From positions 1 to 64,000 of the forward strand of contig QNQO01006261.1 of NCBI GenBank assembly GCA_003290165.1: a stretch of DNA of 64,000 bases, read 5' to 3'. Source of the DNA: Berberis thunbergii. Its lineage: Eukaryota > Streptophyta > Magnoliopsida > Ranunculales > Berberidaceae. Shown here one piece after another: positions 11,290 to 22,960 of this stretch (the stretch's first letter is position 1; each line of letters starts with the position of its first letter). Below the pieces are notes generated by a model. It saw nothing but the letters and a program-made list of their open reading frames with translations, made no database searches and was not told where the DNA came from. A program made the position numbers and the translations under genes.

Positions 11290-13120
11290 TGATAATCACA
11301 TAATTATTACATAATATACCCCTTAATTTATACATGTTAGTGTTTCGATTATTATATTTTATAATAATTATTTCGTTTTTATCTCTTTTCAGGAATTTGC
11401 GCTTAAACGATCAAATCATATTAAGGCGACTATGTAAGGAATTGCACTTGGTGGTGGTACAAAGTAGAGAGAGAAACCCTAACCAAAACCTAAACTTAAA
11501 CCCAATTCACACCCTAAAACCAAACCCAAACCCAAACCTAAACCAACTCATACCCTAAAACCAAACCCAAACCCAAACCTAATCCTTATTCTCTATAAAT
11601 AGAATACGATAGGGAATGAGAAGGGGGAGGGAGGAAGAGAAGGGAACAGATTGGAAGTGGAGATCAAACCCTCTTCCTCCTCTCAAGGTGATTCCCACCA
11701 CAGCCACCACCGTCACCACCGTGAAACAGGGGTGTGACAACCCTGTTTCACGTCAACTTTTCCATCGCCACCACTCACCACTCACTGGTCCTCTCCACTG
11801 TCCACACTGTCACCTCACCACCACCTCCGCCGAACAGCTCAACAGGTCACGAACCACCACGAACCAGCCGCGACAGACTGCCTACCTCACCGTGGAACAG
11901 AGCCGTACCACGACTCTGTTTCATCTTGCAACAGAGCATTTTCTTCCCTTCTTTCGGCTTCAAATCGTCTCGAGTTCCTTATCTCACAACCACCTCGCGA
12001 CCAGGCCAATCATCACCGCCACCACCTCGCGACAGAGCTCGCATACGAGCAGAAACAGTCGCAAAAACAGGGAGTTTCCTCTCCCTGTTTCTTTGCTGAA
12101 TTTGCAATTTTAATTGGGTTTTCTTCACTCTATCTCATCTTTTGCAGGTACTAGAGTCGAATTGGAGACGAAGGAAGCCGCGAGGAGCGAGAACCAGGCC
12201 GTAACAGCGACGGTTCTCGCTGGAGAAGACGATCGGCGCTGCAGCGCACTGTAGCAGGGCGGGAATTGGTTTTATTTCGGTTTTCTGGCTATTCACACCC
12301 CAGCTATCTGTAAGAGCCACCACAGAGTGCTTTTGGCCAGTTTTCTCGGGATTCGCGTCAGTGCAGAGATGAGTTGCGGCATACCACATCACGAGGAGAT
12401 GACTACCACTACCAGGGATAGCTAAACCCTTCGCCAAGGCTACGATGAAACCACAGGATTTCCTAGAGTTTGTGTATTTAAATTTATTATTTTCTTTATG
12501 CTTGAACGTTAAACATATTTGATTTATGATTTTTAATAAATTGCTTTCACCGATTATATCCTGATTAATTGTCTAGACTAGTCGGTAGTTAGAAGTACCC
12601 TTTGTTGAAATTCAAAAGCCTGATTTAATCAATTAATTCGAATCTGTGATTGTGTGTGCCGTAAGAAGACACGCAATGCTAGGGATTAGGATTAGTTAAA
12701 ATAAATCTGTGATTGTGTGTGCCGTAAGAAGACACGCAATTCTAGGGATTTATACCTATGCTTAAATCAATTGTGAACTTAGATTAATCTTTAGGTTAGT
12801 CATGTTAAATCTTGAAAACAGTATTTTTGATCACACAAATCTCAAAGAACCTGTGGTGGATTCAATGCCTTGGTTTCTCTTCTCATATTCTTTAAAACTT
12901 TTTATTTTGTTTTTAATTTGATTTTTATTTAGATATTTTAATTGCTGTAACCCCATTTCCTATAAATTAGTTTAATTAAATTCTAAAATTCAATTGCATC
13001 CACCTTCCTCGTGGGATCGACCCGTACTTGCCGTTGTCTACCAGTTAGGCACCGTGCACTTGCGGTTATTACAAGTGGGTTAAATTAACCTGTTAATTTA
13101 GGTTAGTTAAATCCCCATCA
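11290..13120 (+). repeat. 3' LTR of B1
   Basis: 1831 bp, about 99.5 percent identical to the 5' LTR by eye, ending CCCCATCA and followed by the target copy ATTCC and the rest of tandem unit 1. Confidence 0.92.
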
Positions 13121-15108
13121 ATTCCTGATTAGATAACATGATAAGAATAGTTTGAAAGCGACGTTAAGTTTAATTCAACGAACTTGGAAAAATAATAAAA
13201 TTAATGCACTGTTGATCACGGTTAATCTTGAGCATTGTCACTCATGAGTTAACAAATGATTATCGAAGATTGATTTATGAGCATATGTTTGGTGTGTGGA
13301 GATAAACTCTTAGCTAATTTCTCATCTTTGCCATCCCTTTATTTTTATTATCTTTATAATAATTTTTGTAGTTATTTTCATAGTTTAACTTAGAAAATCT
13401 AATCCCTAAATATTTACCTAATTAGGTTGTTAGTTGTCTTTTAGTTATTCTAGTGTTAATTGACAAGTTATCTAATCCCCGGTCCAGAACGATCCCTACT
13501 TATTCTATAGTACAATCACAAAGCATGGTATTAAATTGTAAAAGGAAACTACGCAAAGAAGGAAACTGCGAAGAAAACAATTATAAAATGAATGATACCT
13601 GCCCTGAAGCAATCACGCTTGCAACAACAACAAGCCATCACCCATCCATAGCCTCCTCACGCTTGCATCCACAGCAAGCCATCAACCATCATCACCCATC
13701 CACAGCAAGCATCCCTCATTGCAGCCGCAAGCCTCCAACTACTCCCTGATCCTCATCGCAACAGTCAAGGAAGCTTTTCCCTCGACCTTAATCCCCTTCA
13801 CCTCCATCCACAATCACCAACAAACATTGCCTCCATCACCAACATCAATCCCTTATCTTGCCAGACCGTTCTTGAACAGCCTAGTCCACCACAGTATCAC
13901 CGTCGACCTTTTCTTGCACGACCCATCTCTATCCAACCCTTATTTCGCTGCCATCTCCCTTACACCATCTAACCAACACAGACACAAAGGCCCACCACCA
14001 TCTCGCCTCATCTCTCTCTCGCCTGATTCTCTAATTTTCGCCAGCCATGCAAGCACCGACCACCATCTTCCTTCTCCCTCGCAACCTCTTCTCACCAGAG
14101 CAGATCGCACAAGGAGTAGAAAAAGAGGAAAATAGTAAAGGAGCAGATCGGGAAGAAGAGATAATTCATTCTCTTCTTAGTGCTATCTGCACCCCAACTC
14201 TTTCTCACACCACCAGTTCCATTTAGCACCACCACCCAGCTACAAAGTTTCTTCTTACCTTTTTCTTACTTATAATTAGATATTTAATTATGGATAGCTG
14301 TCTGAACATGATTAATATGTCTAGCTAAACTTCCTCTTAGTTAGGGGTGGATTCGAAGCCCCGAACATGTGTTTTATAAATTAATTGAATTTAATCTTCC
14401 TTGCTGTTAGTGATTGTGTTTTGCTTAACTGCTTTATAGAGAACTTTTCTTTGTATGTTTGTTAAGGTAGCCAACTTAGTAAGCATGCTAGGATCTGGGG
14501 CTAGAGTCTAAGACAGTTTCATCAAATCGTTATAATCTTGTACTCATAAGTAGTAAATACCAAGGAACGTTGGTAAGGTTAAGTAAAAACCTAAGTAAGA
14601 ACAAGATGTTGATCATACTTGTAATTGCCTAGTCAGTGTTCCTATTTTTCACAAAACTTAATGATCTTAGAATGTTATCTAACTTGTGATTCCTGATTAG
14701 ATAACATGATAAGAATAGTTTGAAAACGACGCTAAGTTTAATTCAACGAACTTGGAAAAATAATAAAATTAATGCACTGCTGATCACGATTAATCTTGAG
14801 CATTGTCACTCATGAGTTAACAAATGATTATCGAAGATTGATTTATGAGCATATGTTTGGTGTGTGGAGATAAACTCTTAGCTAATTTTTCATCTTTGCC
14901 ATCCCTTTATTTTTATTATCTTTATAATAATTTTTGTAGTTATTTTTATAGTTTAACTTAGAAAATCCAATCCCTAAATATTTACCTAATTAGGTTGTTA
15001 GTTGTCTTTTAGTTATTCTTAGTGTTAATTGGCAAGTTATCTAATCCTCGGTCCAGAACGATCCCTACTTATTCTATACTACAATCACAAAGCATGATAT
15101 TAAATTGT

Positions 15109-15519
15109 GAGCTACTAAAATAGCGCACCTGGGGGGGTTGGGGTTCTAAAAGAGTGAACAATTGTTAGATACTAAAATAAGATTCTGAGTTCTCTGAAAG
15201 TTGTAACTCAAAAAACTCTATGGTTCATATTAAAACCATTGTTTGATACTACTGTGAGAGAGTTGAAGAGGTTGTTGAATCCAACAGGTAGAACCTTTAG
15301 AGATAATCATAAGATAAATGTTGCTGATGATTTCAAGTTGATCCTCTTTGCATGGATTTTCTTTGACAACGGGCTGTCTCAATGCCATTCGTGAACTCAT
15401 TGAACAACTTTTCTAATAAATAAATGTTTTCACCAAGGTGAAAAGAGTGGAAGAAACCTATCTGGCTGTTGTTTGCTTGGATCAAGAACAAGACCCATCT
15501 CTTTGGGTGGATGATTCTT
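15109..15519. other. Flank between the tandem LTR-like units and the transporter pseudogene
   Basis: About 0.4 kb after the last repeat unit. No gene seen. The minus strand from about 15520 upward becomes the 3' end of the WAT1-like gene. Confidence 0.4.
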
Positions 15520-18500
15520 CAGAACTTAAGACTTCATAGTTTTTTTCTAATTTGTGTTCTTTAGATTTCCCCATATGACAGCATAGAATCCAAGAGATAT
15601 TATGATTCCTCCGATCACACTGCATAGTATTTCAAATTATGTATAATTATTTGATTGGAGATTAGAATGATTGAAGAAAAGAATGGTAATAAAATCTGAA
15701 AATATGATTACCTTCCAACATGGAGGGTATCCCCAAGAAAAATGGTGCTCATTAAAACTGCAATGACAATGCCTAGAGGTCTAAACATGGCTACATAAAC
15801 AGGCCCTTTCTTTTGCTGGCTCCATGTGTGAATAATAGTACGGCATACACATCCAAATACTGCCTACATAGAACTTATATTGCTGAACAATTGGATCTAG
15901 TACTAACCGTTGGCCCACATTAGCAATTAATTAGACATAACAAAACAGAACATGAAATGACCTCCATGAGAGTTTTCTTTTATTTACTGAGAATATAATC
16001 GTGTTAAGCTCTATATTAGTTTTCAATCTTCAAGCATCTGGGTCCTTTTCTGCAACGAGAGAGAATATTGCACTTTGAATAGTCCTAAAGAAGCAATAGA
16101 AGAAGATTATGGTCGTCTCTGATGGATACTCTTTCACTGTTGCTGTCCGAAAGATGGGAAGAGAGGATTTTGTTAATTCTGGAATATTTTTTACTCTAGC
16201 TATGTAACATTTGCGCACATTAATGCCCAGTTTTGGAAGTGCAAAAATGGTACAAATTTTTGGAATTCTCGATCTTGACCAGCAGGATCAGTTGTACCCA
16301 GATTCCAATGATATGTAACTAGGTAAATGTTTTCTAGCAGTTTTTTGTTGGAGAAAATTTGGTGAATTAATGGATGGTTGATGTACAGGACAATAAAAAT
16401 TCACATTGGATAACATTTTCAGTATTTACCTGCAAAATATTCCATATTGCAGCCAAGATCATAACAATGGTAAGAAGGAAGCCACCAAGGACCCAATTTG
16501 ATTGTGATGAGAGTAGTAGAAGCTGATCATGAGGTGAAGTAAAAGGCAGTGATGAAATGATAATAATAGGTGGTACCTTGTAAAGAGTAACTACAAAGGC
16601 CCCTGATATGGACACTATGGCTCCCACTACTTTCGCTTGACTGCTTGAGCTCTTCATATATATCTAGCTTTTCCATCCTAGAAGTATCAAACACAATTCT
16701 ATATAAGAAAACAATAGCAACAAATGTACTAACATTAATTACTCATTTCATTAGAAACATAAATTTTTTGGCAGCGTTAAAAATTGATCTATGTGTGTAA
16801 TAATGACATTCTTGTGAGAGTAAAAAGCAAGTTATTATGATTTTTGCACTTCGATTAATTCTTATCTATTGACCCTGGCATGTTTTCTTAAACTTCCCAA
16901 GCTAACAATAGATGCTATAGATCATATTGCTTCTTCCACCATAACAAATCACTAAAAGTATGTACAATATTTTCTTACTCTCAATAGAAATGATATTTTA
17001 CAGTTTTGTGATGTTGAGTTTATACATTGGTTTGTATTCTTGTGAATTATATACACTCTTCAGGTTCATATATAGGTTCTATACTGTGAACAAAAACACT
17101 TTCTAGATTTATGGTCACGAAAAATCAATTAGGTAACCAATCTTTACATGTTTATGAATCGATGAAACGATAAACTAGCGACAAAAATAATCTATTCACT
17201 CATTCGGTAACCTTTCCAACCTGAAGGGGTTTATGTTGTCTGTCCTTTTTCCCTTCTTGAATATTTTCACTAAACTTGGTCTATTCCCTTCTTATTTAAT
17301 CTTGAGTATTTTTCACTAAACTTGGTCTATTCCCTTCTTATTTAATCTCACTCGATATTGGTAACACCCAAAGTTTTCCTTTAGGTAGCGTTGACCCTAT
17401 ACATGTCAGGGTATTCCTCCAAGTTTTCAAAGAAATATTACAAAGCAAGGAAGGGAAATCCTAAGATCCTGCTGATGAAACTATCCACTATAATTGAAGG
17501 ATTTGGGGTCTCAAAGAAGGTAGATGTGTAATAGTCCAAGCCAGGAGCAATTGGCTGCAATTGATGATAGGAAATAAAAAATGTTGAACAGCAAAACATG
17601 GTGGACTTGATGCTTACTGCATATGATGGGGAAATATGCATCATATATACACACACCTCAATTATTTATGATGAAATATTGTTTACCTGAAAATGATGGA
17701 AAGCAAGAAAGTAAAAGTTGGGATGAGGTTGCCCAAGCTTGAAGAAAGAGTCGGGGAGCTATATGTTGGGATGAAGTTGGCTTCAATAGTCCCACATAAA
17801 GTAAGGATGAGTCGTCACTAAGGTTTATAAGGAGATGATTCACTCCCTAATAGCAACGAGGTCTTTTAAGATAAAAACCCCACACCCGTGGCTCGAATGG
17901 TAGGCTCAAGTTGGTGATGTTTAAGTTGGAGACAATATCGTTACTGTGTATAGTGAACCTAGGTGCGCGCACGCGCTCGACGCACCAACAAGTGGTATCA
18001 GAGCCAATGGATCGGCAAGGATTTGGGAAGGGGGTCGAGCGCAAGATAGCGAGCCAGGTAGAGCGTCGCATGTGCACAATCCACCAGATGAATGGATCCA
18101 GATTCTTGCCAAGAGGATGTATCCTACAAGTCTAGACGAGATGGAGTTAGTGCGGGATGAAGTTGGCTTGAATAGTCCCACATCAAGTAAGGATTAGTAA
18201 TCACTAAGGTTTATAAGGAGATGATCCACTCCCTAATAGTAACGAGGCCTTTTAAGAGAAAAATCCCATGCCCGTGACCCGGATGGTAGGCTCAAGTTGG
18301 TGGTGTTTAAGTTGGTGACAATATCGTTGATATGTATACTGAACCTAGGTGCGCGCACGCGCTCAACGCACCAACACTATAGCGGATACCAACAAATGCC
18401 AAACATTGTCCGAAGCCCCTACAGAAGCATAACATGAGCAAAGCCTTTTATGTTACCTGAAACAAAACAGACCGATGACACAATGAAAATACAAAGAATA

Positions 18501-18846
18501 ACTCTGAAGTGTTTGCAGTGTGTACCCAATTAGGCCAAGAAGGAAGAATCTCCATAAGACAAAGTAAGTAAGATGAGGCCTCTTGGTTCTGTACAAAAAA
18601 AAAGAACTATGTTTTGGATTAATGAATGGAAGTGTACTAAAACACGAAGTAACGGAAAGATGAAAGAAAAATGAACCTTTGGAAGAAGAAAGAAGGGAAG
18701 AGAAGTGAGTCCAGACCATTATAGTACACAACATAGACAAAGGGTCTCATCCCTTTGCTAAGTGCTGTTAGGCCCACATCTGTAACCTCAACCATCACCA
18801 TGGCAGCAAAGGGAATCACACCCCATAAACGCTTTCTCCATTCCAT
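15520..18846 (-). pseudogene. WAT1-related (nodulin MtN21/EamA) transporter pseudogene
   Basis: Members of this family (UMAMIT/WAT1) are ten-helix membrane carriers of amino acids or auxin-related compounds. Exons on the minus strand: 18677-18846 (start MEWRKRLWGVIPF, then EVTDVGLTALSKG), 18526-18588 (TKRPHLTYF...), 17687-18418 (GFGQCLAFVGIRY, interrupted by a TRIM, then SSPTLSSSLGNLIPTFTF), 16430-16677 (RMEKLD... SSSSQAKVVGAIVSISGAF), about 16031-16142 (KEYPSETTIIFFYCF... EKDPDA), 15712-15863 (HTWSQQKKGPVYVAMFRPLG) and about 15520-15625 (SVIGGIIISLGFYAVIWG). The order and splice phases match a full-length family gene of about 370 codons. Lesions: the exonic TRIM; a one-base frame slip in a TA run at about 16655-16663; TGA at 16030-16032 where the family has Trp after EKDP(D/N)A; and a probable one-base loss near 15575. 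Dead as annotated. Confidence 0.85.
17764..18376 (+). mobile_element. TRIM retrotransposon inserted in an exon
   Basis: Two direct terminal repeats, 17764-17990 and 18151-18376 (227 and 226 bp), both opening TGTTGGG/TGCGGG and closing GCACCAACA. The interior is only about 160 bp. A tRNA-iMet primer site (TGGTATCAGAGC) begins at 17993, two bases after the first repeat. The target duplication CTATA is at 17759-17763 and 18377-18381. There is no coding capacity. Small size, terminal repeats and primer site define a terminal-repeat retrotransposon in miniature. It splits the transporter codon series between GIRY and SSPT. Confidence 0.93.
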
Positions 18847-19330
18847 TTTTTTTCTCTGATTCTCTCGGTGTCACATATTATCAATAGTGCTCTATTAATT
18901 GAGAAGGATAAGGAGGAGAGTGATTTGTTTATAGACTAAGCAATCTATTAATGAAAGATAATCAGAGTGGTTCATTTAGTTGTTCATAAATAATATATAG
19001 TTTATTAGGCAGTTCAGATTTTTTTTTAGTTTTGTATAAAGGTATCATCATCTATTTTTCATTTAGAATCTCTGAGTTGGGGGGCCTGTACTCCTGGTAG
19101 TAGACTCGGAGCATTCATAACCCAACAATAATCTTCATTCATCACCTTGTATTATGGTTCCACTCAAAATTTATGCAAGCAAACTTAACTTAACCAGGTT
19201 GGAGTGTTGGATTACTTTTCAATTTAGTAATGAAGACCAACCTGTTGATAGTGACACAATAAGTAGAATTTAAGTCGGCTATTCTGTTATAAAATATTTG
19301 GATTTTAGGTTATAGGATATATTTATGTTT
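18847..19330. other. Region upstream of the transporter pseudogene
   Basis: Would contain the former promoter of the minus-strand gene starting at 18846. AT-rich. I cannot pick a confident TATA box or any other feature. Confidence 0.35.
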
Positions 19331-19496
19331 TACGTCAAGCAATACGAAAAGTAACTCCCGATATAGTAGTAAAAGAAAGACGTGTAAGCGGATCGACTCA
19401 CCAAGTTCCCATTGAAATAAGATCTAAACAAGGAAAAACACTTGCCATTCGTTGATTATTAGGGGCATCCCAAAAACGTCCGAATTGAAATATGGT
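19331..19496 (+). pseudogene. rps7: Nuclear plastid DNA fragment (NUPT): internal part of rps7
   Basis: The plus strand reads [20 protein letters not shown], then [20 protein letters not shown], a stop, and LLGASQKRP. This is the middle of plastid ribosomal protein S7 from memory of its conserved sequence ([24 protein letters not shown]). The Trp codon of that motif is TGA here (about 19454-19456), a G-to-A change. Several other differences from the plastid protein also fit G-to-A or C-to-T changes, the usual decay of methylated nuclear copies. Only ~166 bp is present, with no neighbouring plastid genes. Confidence 0.8.
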
Positions 19497-19585
19497 GACT
19501 GAACCAAGAGACCAAGACTCTAATATGGACATATCAAAGACCTAAACACTCTACTATACACCTAGAGTCTGAATACCCATTTAAT

Positions 19586-19894
19586 AAAGGTTAATTTGCA
19601 TTTGGGACCTATTATTCATATAAACTTTGAATTTGGATCCTCTGTTTGTCTACCTTTGAGTTAGGGTCCCAAGACCACATTGGCGGATAACTCTTTGTCC
19701 AGTAATTGAACAAATTTTTTTTTTTAATAATGACTTTGGTAAAGATAAATTTATATTTGATGTCCTATATTTGGAAATGAGAGTTGATGGTCAACAAAGT
19801 CACTTGGGACCCAGACTCAAAGCTAGACAAACTTGGGATCTAAACTCAAAATTGGTACAAACTATATATAGGACCCGAATACAAATTAACCCTT
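19586..19894. mobile_element. MITE-like element with long imperfect inverted arms
   Basis: The left end reads AAGGTTAATTTGCATTTGGG and the right end, reverse-complemented, reads AAGGGTTAATTTGTATTCGG. The inverted similarity runs inward for roughly 100 bp on each side (GTTTGTCTACCTTTGAG against GTTTGTCTAGCTTTGAG). About 309 bp, no coding capacity. The flanks do not show a clear target duplication, so the superfamily is open. Confidence 0.65.
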
Positions 19895-20949
19895 CTATTA
19901 ATATCCAATTGGAAATGATTTCAAGGATGAAGAAACACAACTATTTTCCAAGGCATGTAACTTGCTTTATCTAGTTCAAAATCATGCATATTATATATCA
20001 AAATGAAGGCATCGCGAAGAAGAGTCCGCATACAAAATGGGTGAATTAAGAGTTATGAAAAGAAAATTACAGACTAGTTGTTGTCTTCAACACTGCGAAA
20101 TGGTGATTTCTTGGAGTTTTAATGTTTAGAAGTATTTTATTTTTGATATTTTAGATTGTTCAAGTGTTTTTGATGTTTTATGACCTATTTTCAATGGTTT
20201 AGTGTTTAGGACTTTTCTAGTTTTTGTTTATGTTTTGATATTCTATTAAGGCAATAAATATGCCCCCAAATCCTCTTACGAATTTGTCAGTTTGGTGATT
20301 AATACATATGAAAAGACCTATACGGATTCAAGGATATGGATGCCTCCAAGCAATCTCTGGTGATTTAATATGTTTCGAAGGACATTCGTCCTATTGCAAG
20401 CAACATAAGGGAGGGCGTTCAATTGCTTCGGTCGAAGTTTCTCATCACTTTCACTTCGCGCCTTGTATCAATAACTACTAAAGCTCGAGAGAGAAAATTT
20501 GAGTGGCTTATTGTAACAATCCTTATGGTTTTTCAGTTGTTCTACCCAGTATTGATTTTGAACAAAAAGTATAGTATTTTTCCATGTGCTCACAGGGAAC
20601 ATAAGAGTCATTCAAAAATATCATTTTTATTTCAAGAAGGTTGGTATAGCTTTATATTTGTTACAAGCCTAATAGCTCATCAATATAGAGGCCAAAACCA
20701 AATAGAAATGATATAGAAGAGGCCAGAAATTCTCTTACTGACATAAAACAATGAAGAGGTAATTATAGGGCATATGGTTTAGAGATCTCCTCTATTTACA
20801 ATCCACTAATCTGGCATCCACACTTATGATATTCATAACAATACTCAGTTTTTTTTCCCTCATAATTCAACATAGAATACTGCCAGAAGCAAGCCAACCT
20901 AGCTGCTAACCTAACCTTAAAGTAAAAGATCCCTCGACATGCTTTGTTA
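19895..20949. other. Intergenic, no supported feature
   Basis: A 97-codon frame (20423-20716 plus) resembles nothing I recognise and has no supporting signals. Confidence 0.35.
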
Positions 20950-21319
20950 GAGCATCCACAGTGGTTTTCCAATTCTGAATTTGAAATGCCAAACTCTTTG
21001 CAGTGGTAAAAATAGAATTTGATTAAAAAGAAAAAAAAATCAACTTATCTTTACTAAAGTTGAAAATCCACCAAATATTTTGGGAGAAGCATTTACTAAC
21101 ATCATATTGTGAACCATACCAAGTTTCAAACATGGTCCGGTGAATTTGAACTAGAATATTTGGGCTGGACTAAGTTAGAAACTTCATCTTCTCATTAGAC
21201 GAAGTTTCCAACTTCATTGGCAATCTGTATTGGAAAGTAACGAGTGTGGGATTTGGATTTCCATTCTCATATTTAGAAATCATTTTAGAAAGAATGAGGA
21301 AAAACCAATGTGGATGCTC
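20950..21319. mobile_element. Tourist-like MITE (PIF/Harbinger type)
   Basis: Terminal inverted repeats GAGCATCCACAGTGG and CCAATGTGGATGCTC (one mismatch) are flanked by TTA on both sides (20947-20949 and 21320-21322). A 3-bp TTA duplication and ends of this kind are characteristic of PIF/Harbinger MITEs. 370 bp, non-coding. Confidence 0.8.
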
Positions 21320-22960
21320 TTAGAAGTGACTGCATAGAGAGGCAGCACGATTATTTTATTAACTTACTAGGCATATCATGGTAACCTCCATCCAACCATT
21401 GAGGGTGGGAAGATCGCCTATCAGCATTGTAGAAACTCCTCCCCTATCATTTGTTGTCATCCTAGGGCAAATCAAGATGACGAAATTGGACCCCAAAATA
21501 TCACATCTAAAATATTTTAGAGGGAAAACCATGTGTTTTTTCTCTAATAAACATCTTGGGTAGTGAGAACACCTTCCTTGAACAAACCTAGGTGATGAAG
21601 TCCTCGGTGGAACATTCCTTATCTGCTATTAGGGGTCGTCTCTGTCGATATTAGGGATACAATTATGAGATATGATCACCAGAACTGGAACATCACCGAA
21701 GACTTCACAATGAGGCACTTGATACGTGATATGAAATATATATGGACAAAAAATGATTTTGAAGAAGACATGATCAAGGCAATTGGTAAAGAAAAATTGC
21801 AACATAAAGGCTATCCCAAGGGGCTTGCATAATGGGATTGCAGTTTTGACCGAAATGAAATTCATGACTGAAATCAGTGGGCAAATAAATAAATACACAT
21901 GCATGCATGTGTGCGTTCCAACCTTTTACAATTTCGTCATTTTATAAGTAGTCATTCGAGCTACATACACAAGACAATCTTGCACGCATAGGAGTACCAT
22001 TTTTCTAACATTGGTTTGGACTAAAACCTTAAACATGTTGAGCTTCAGGCCATCACATGGAATACAAAAATACACCCTTAAAGCTCAGTCAAAATCCAAA
22101 TTTGGCTTTTGAGCATCCCCACTGGGGATGCTCTAACGTAGTTGGAACTGGACAAAATATGTGGTCCAAAAATAAGGAAGAAAAGAAGATTGACTATGGT
22201 GATAAATAAGGATTCAATACAATAAGAGGTAGGAAGACAGTATAAACCAAAAATTGATCTAAACGGTCATACTGCCATAACGAACAAAACAAAAATGTTG
22301 CAAATAAAACCCAAACGTTGAACAAGTAGTAGGCATCCAGGAACTAAAAGGATTAACAAATCTAACTTAACCTAGCTAATGACAAGGACATATGCCCCGA
22401 AATCCCAAACTGACAAGGTGACGCAAAACCATAATCGGTCCGTAAGAAAACCAAACTAATATAAAGAGCAAAGCATCCAGCAGCATATATTTCCATCAAA
22501 AGAAACACGAAAATGCCTTTATAGCTCATAGCTGATGAAAGACACATCGAACTGGAATTTCATACACATGATCAAAGGTAGCACCACACAAATCTTCAAA
22601 CCTTGCAAATAAAAATATTTTTCATTCTGAAACGTCTTCAACTTCACCTGAAGGTAGAACTTGTGCAACTTCCTTCTCAACATGTTATTCATAAAGAAAC
22701 CATTATTGAAACCAATTCAATGTCCAGAAACACTTTTTTATACTTATTAAAAGAAATCTATTAATCATCGAGATATTTGTCTTATATTGGTGGAAAATCC
22801 CAATAAAAAAAAATCTCTAATAGAGAAAGGCACATAAATGAGATATCAACGGCGATCCTTTTTTACGACTTAAACTTGAATATATATGATTAGTAGCCCA
22901 TCCAATACATCCCATAAAATAATGAAAATTAATGTAGAAAAACATTTGTGAATCCTTGAA
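21320..22960. other. Intergenic sequence with a GAGCATCCCCA palindrome
   Basis: No supported gene. At 22111-22133, arms GAGCATCCCCA and TGGGGATGCTC are separated by one base, resembling the end of another GAGCATC-type MITE. A plus-strand frame at about 21640-21830 reads plausibly protein-like, but I cannot place it. Confidence 0.4.

Larger units (their letters stand above)
4794..13120 (+). mobile_element. B1: non-autonomous Athila-like LTR retrotransposon, young
   Basis: LTRs are 4794-6622 and 11290-13120, starting TGATAATCACA and ending CCCCATCA. The 5-bp target duplication ATTCC sits at 4789-4793 and 13121-13125. Reading the two LTRs side by side I see about eight substitutions and two 1-bp indels in ~1830 bp, so insertion was recent. 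The tRNA-Asp-type primer site follows the 5' LTR and a polypurine tract (AGGTTTGGGGGTA, about 11275-11287) precedes the 3' LTR. The 4.67 kb interior has a broken gag-derived reading frame (8073-9300) and no reverse transcriptase or integrase. A second PPT-like block near 9601-9617 probably marks the former end of pol. Movement would need proteins from a full-length relative. Confidence 0.93.
3454..15108 (+). repeat. LTR-like segment with a tandem ~1.6 kb duplication, unit 1 split by element B1
   Basis: Unit 1 is 3612-4793 plus 13126-13534 (about 1591 bp without B1). Unit 2 is 13535-15103 (about 1569 bp). Both contain the same order of words, including the purine block near 4200/14100 and the ACGATCCCTACTTATTCTATA block near their right ends. 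The main length difference is 22 bp (unit 1 has an extra ATTCTTCACAG-containing stretch near 4085). All three junctions share ATTGT (3612, 13535, 15104), as expected for a duplication through 5-bp microhomology. The start TGATAGGAGCATAATTATGA at 3454 and the U5-like right end suggest an LTR; that is inference. ORFs of 60-140 codons inside it are proline/serine-rich and look like translated LTR, not genes. Confidence 0.7.

Noticed and set aside
17438..17656. 72-codon minus-strand ORF within the transporter gene
   Set aside because: It lies in the intron between exons 17687-18418 and 16430-16677 and resembles no part of the family.
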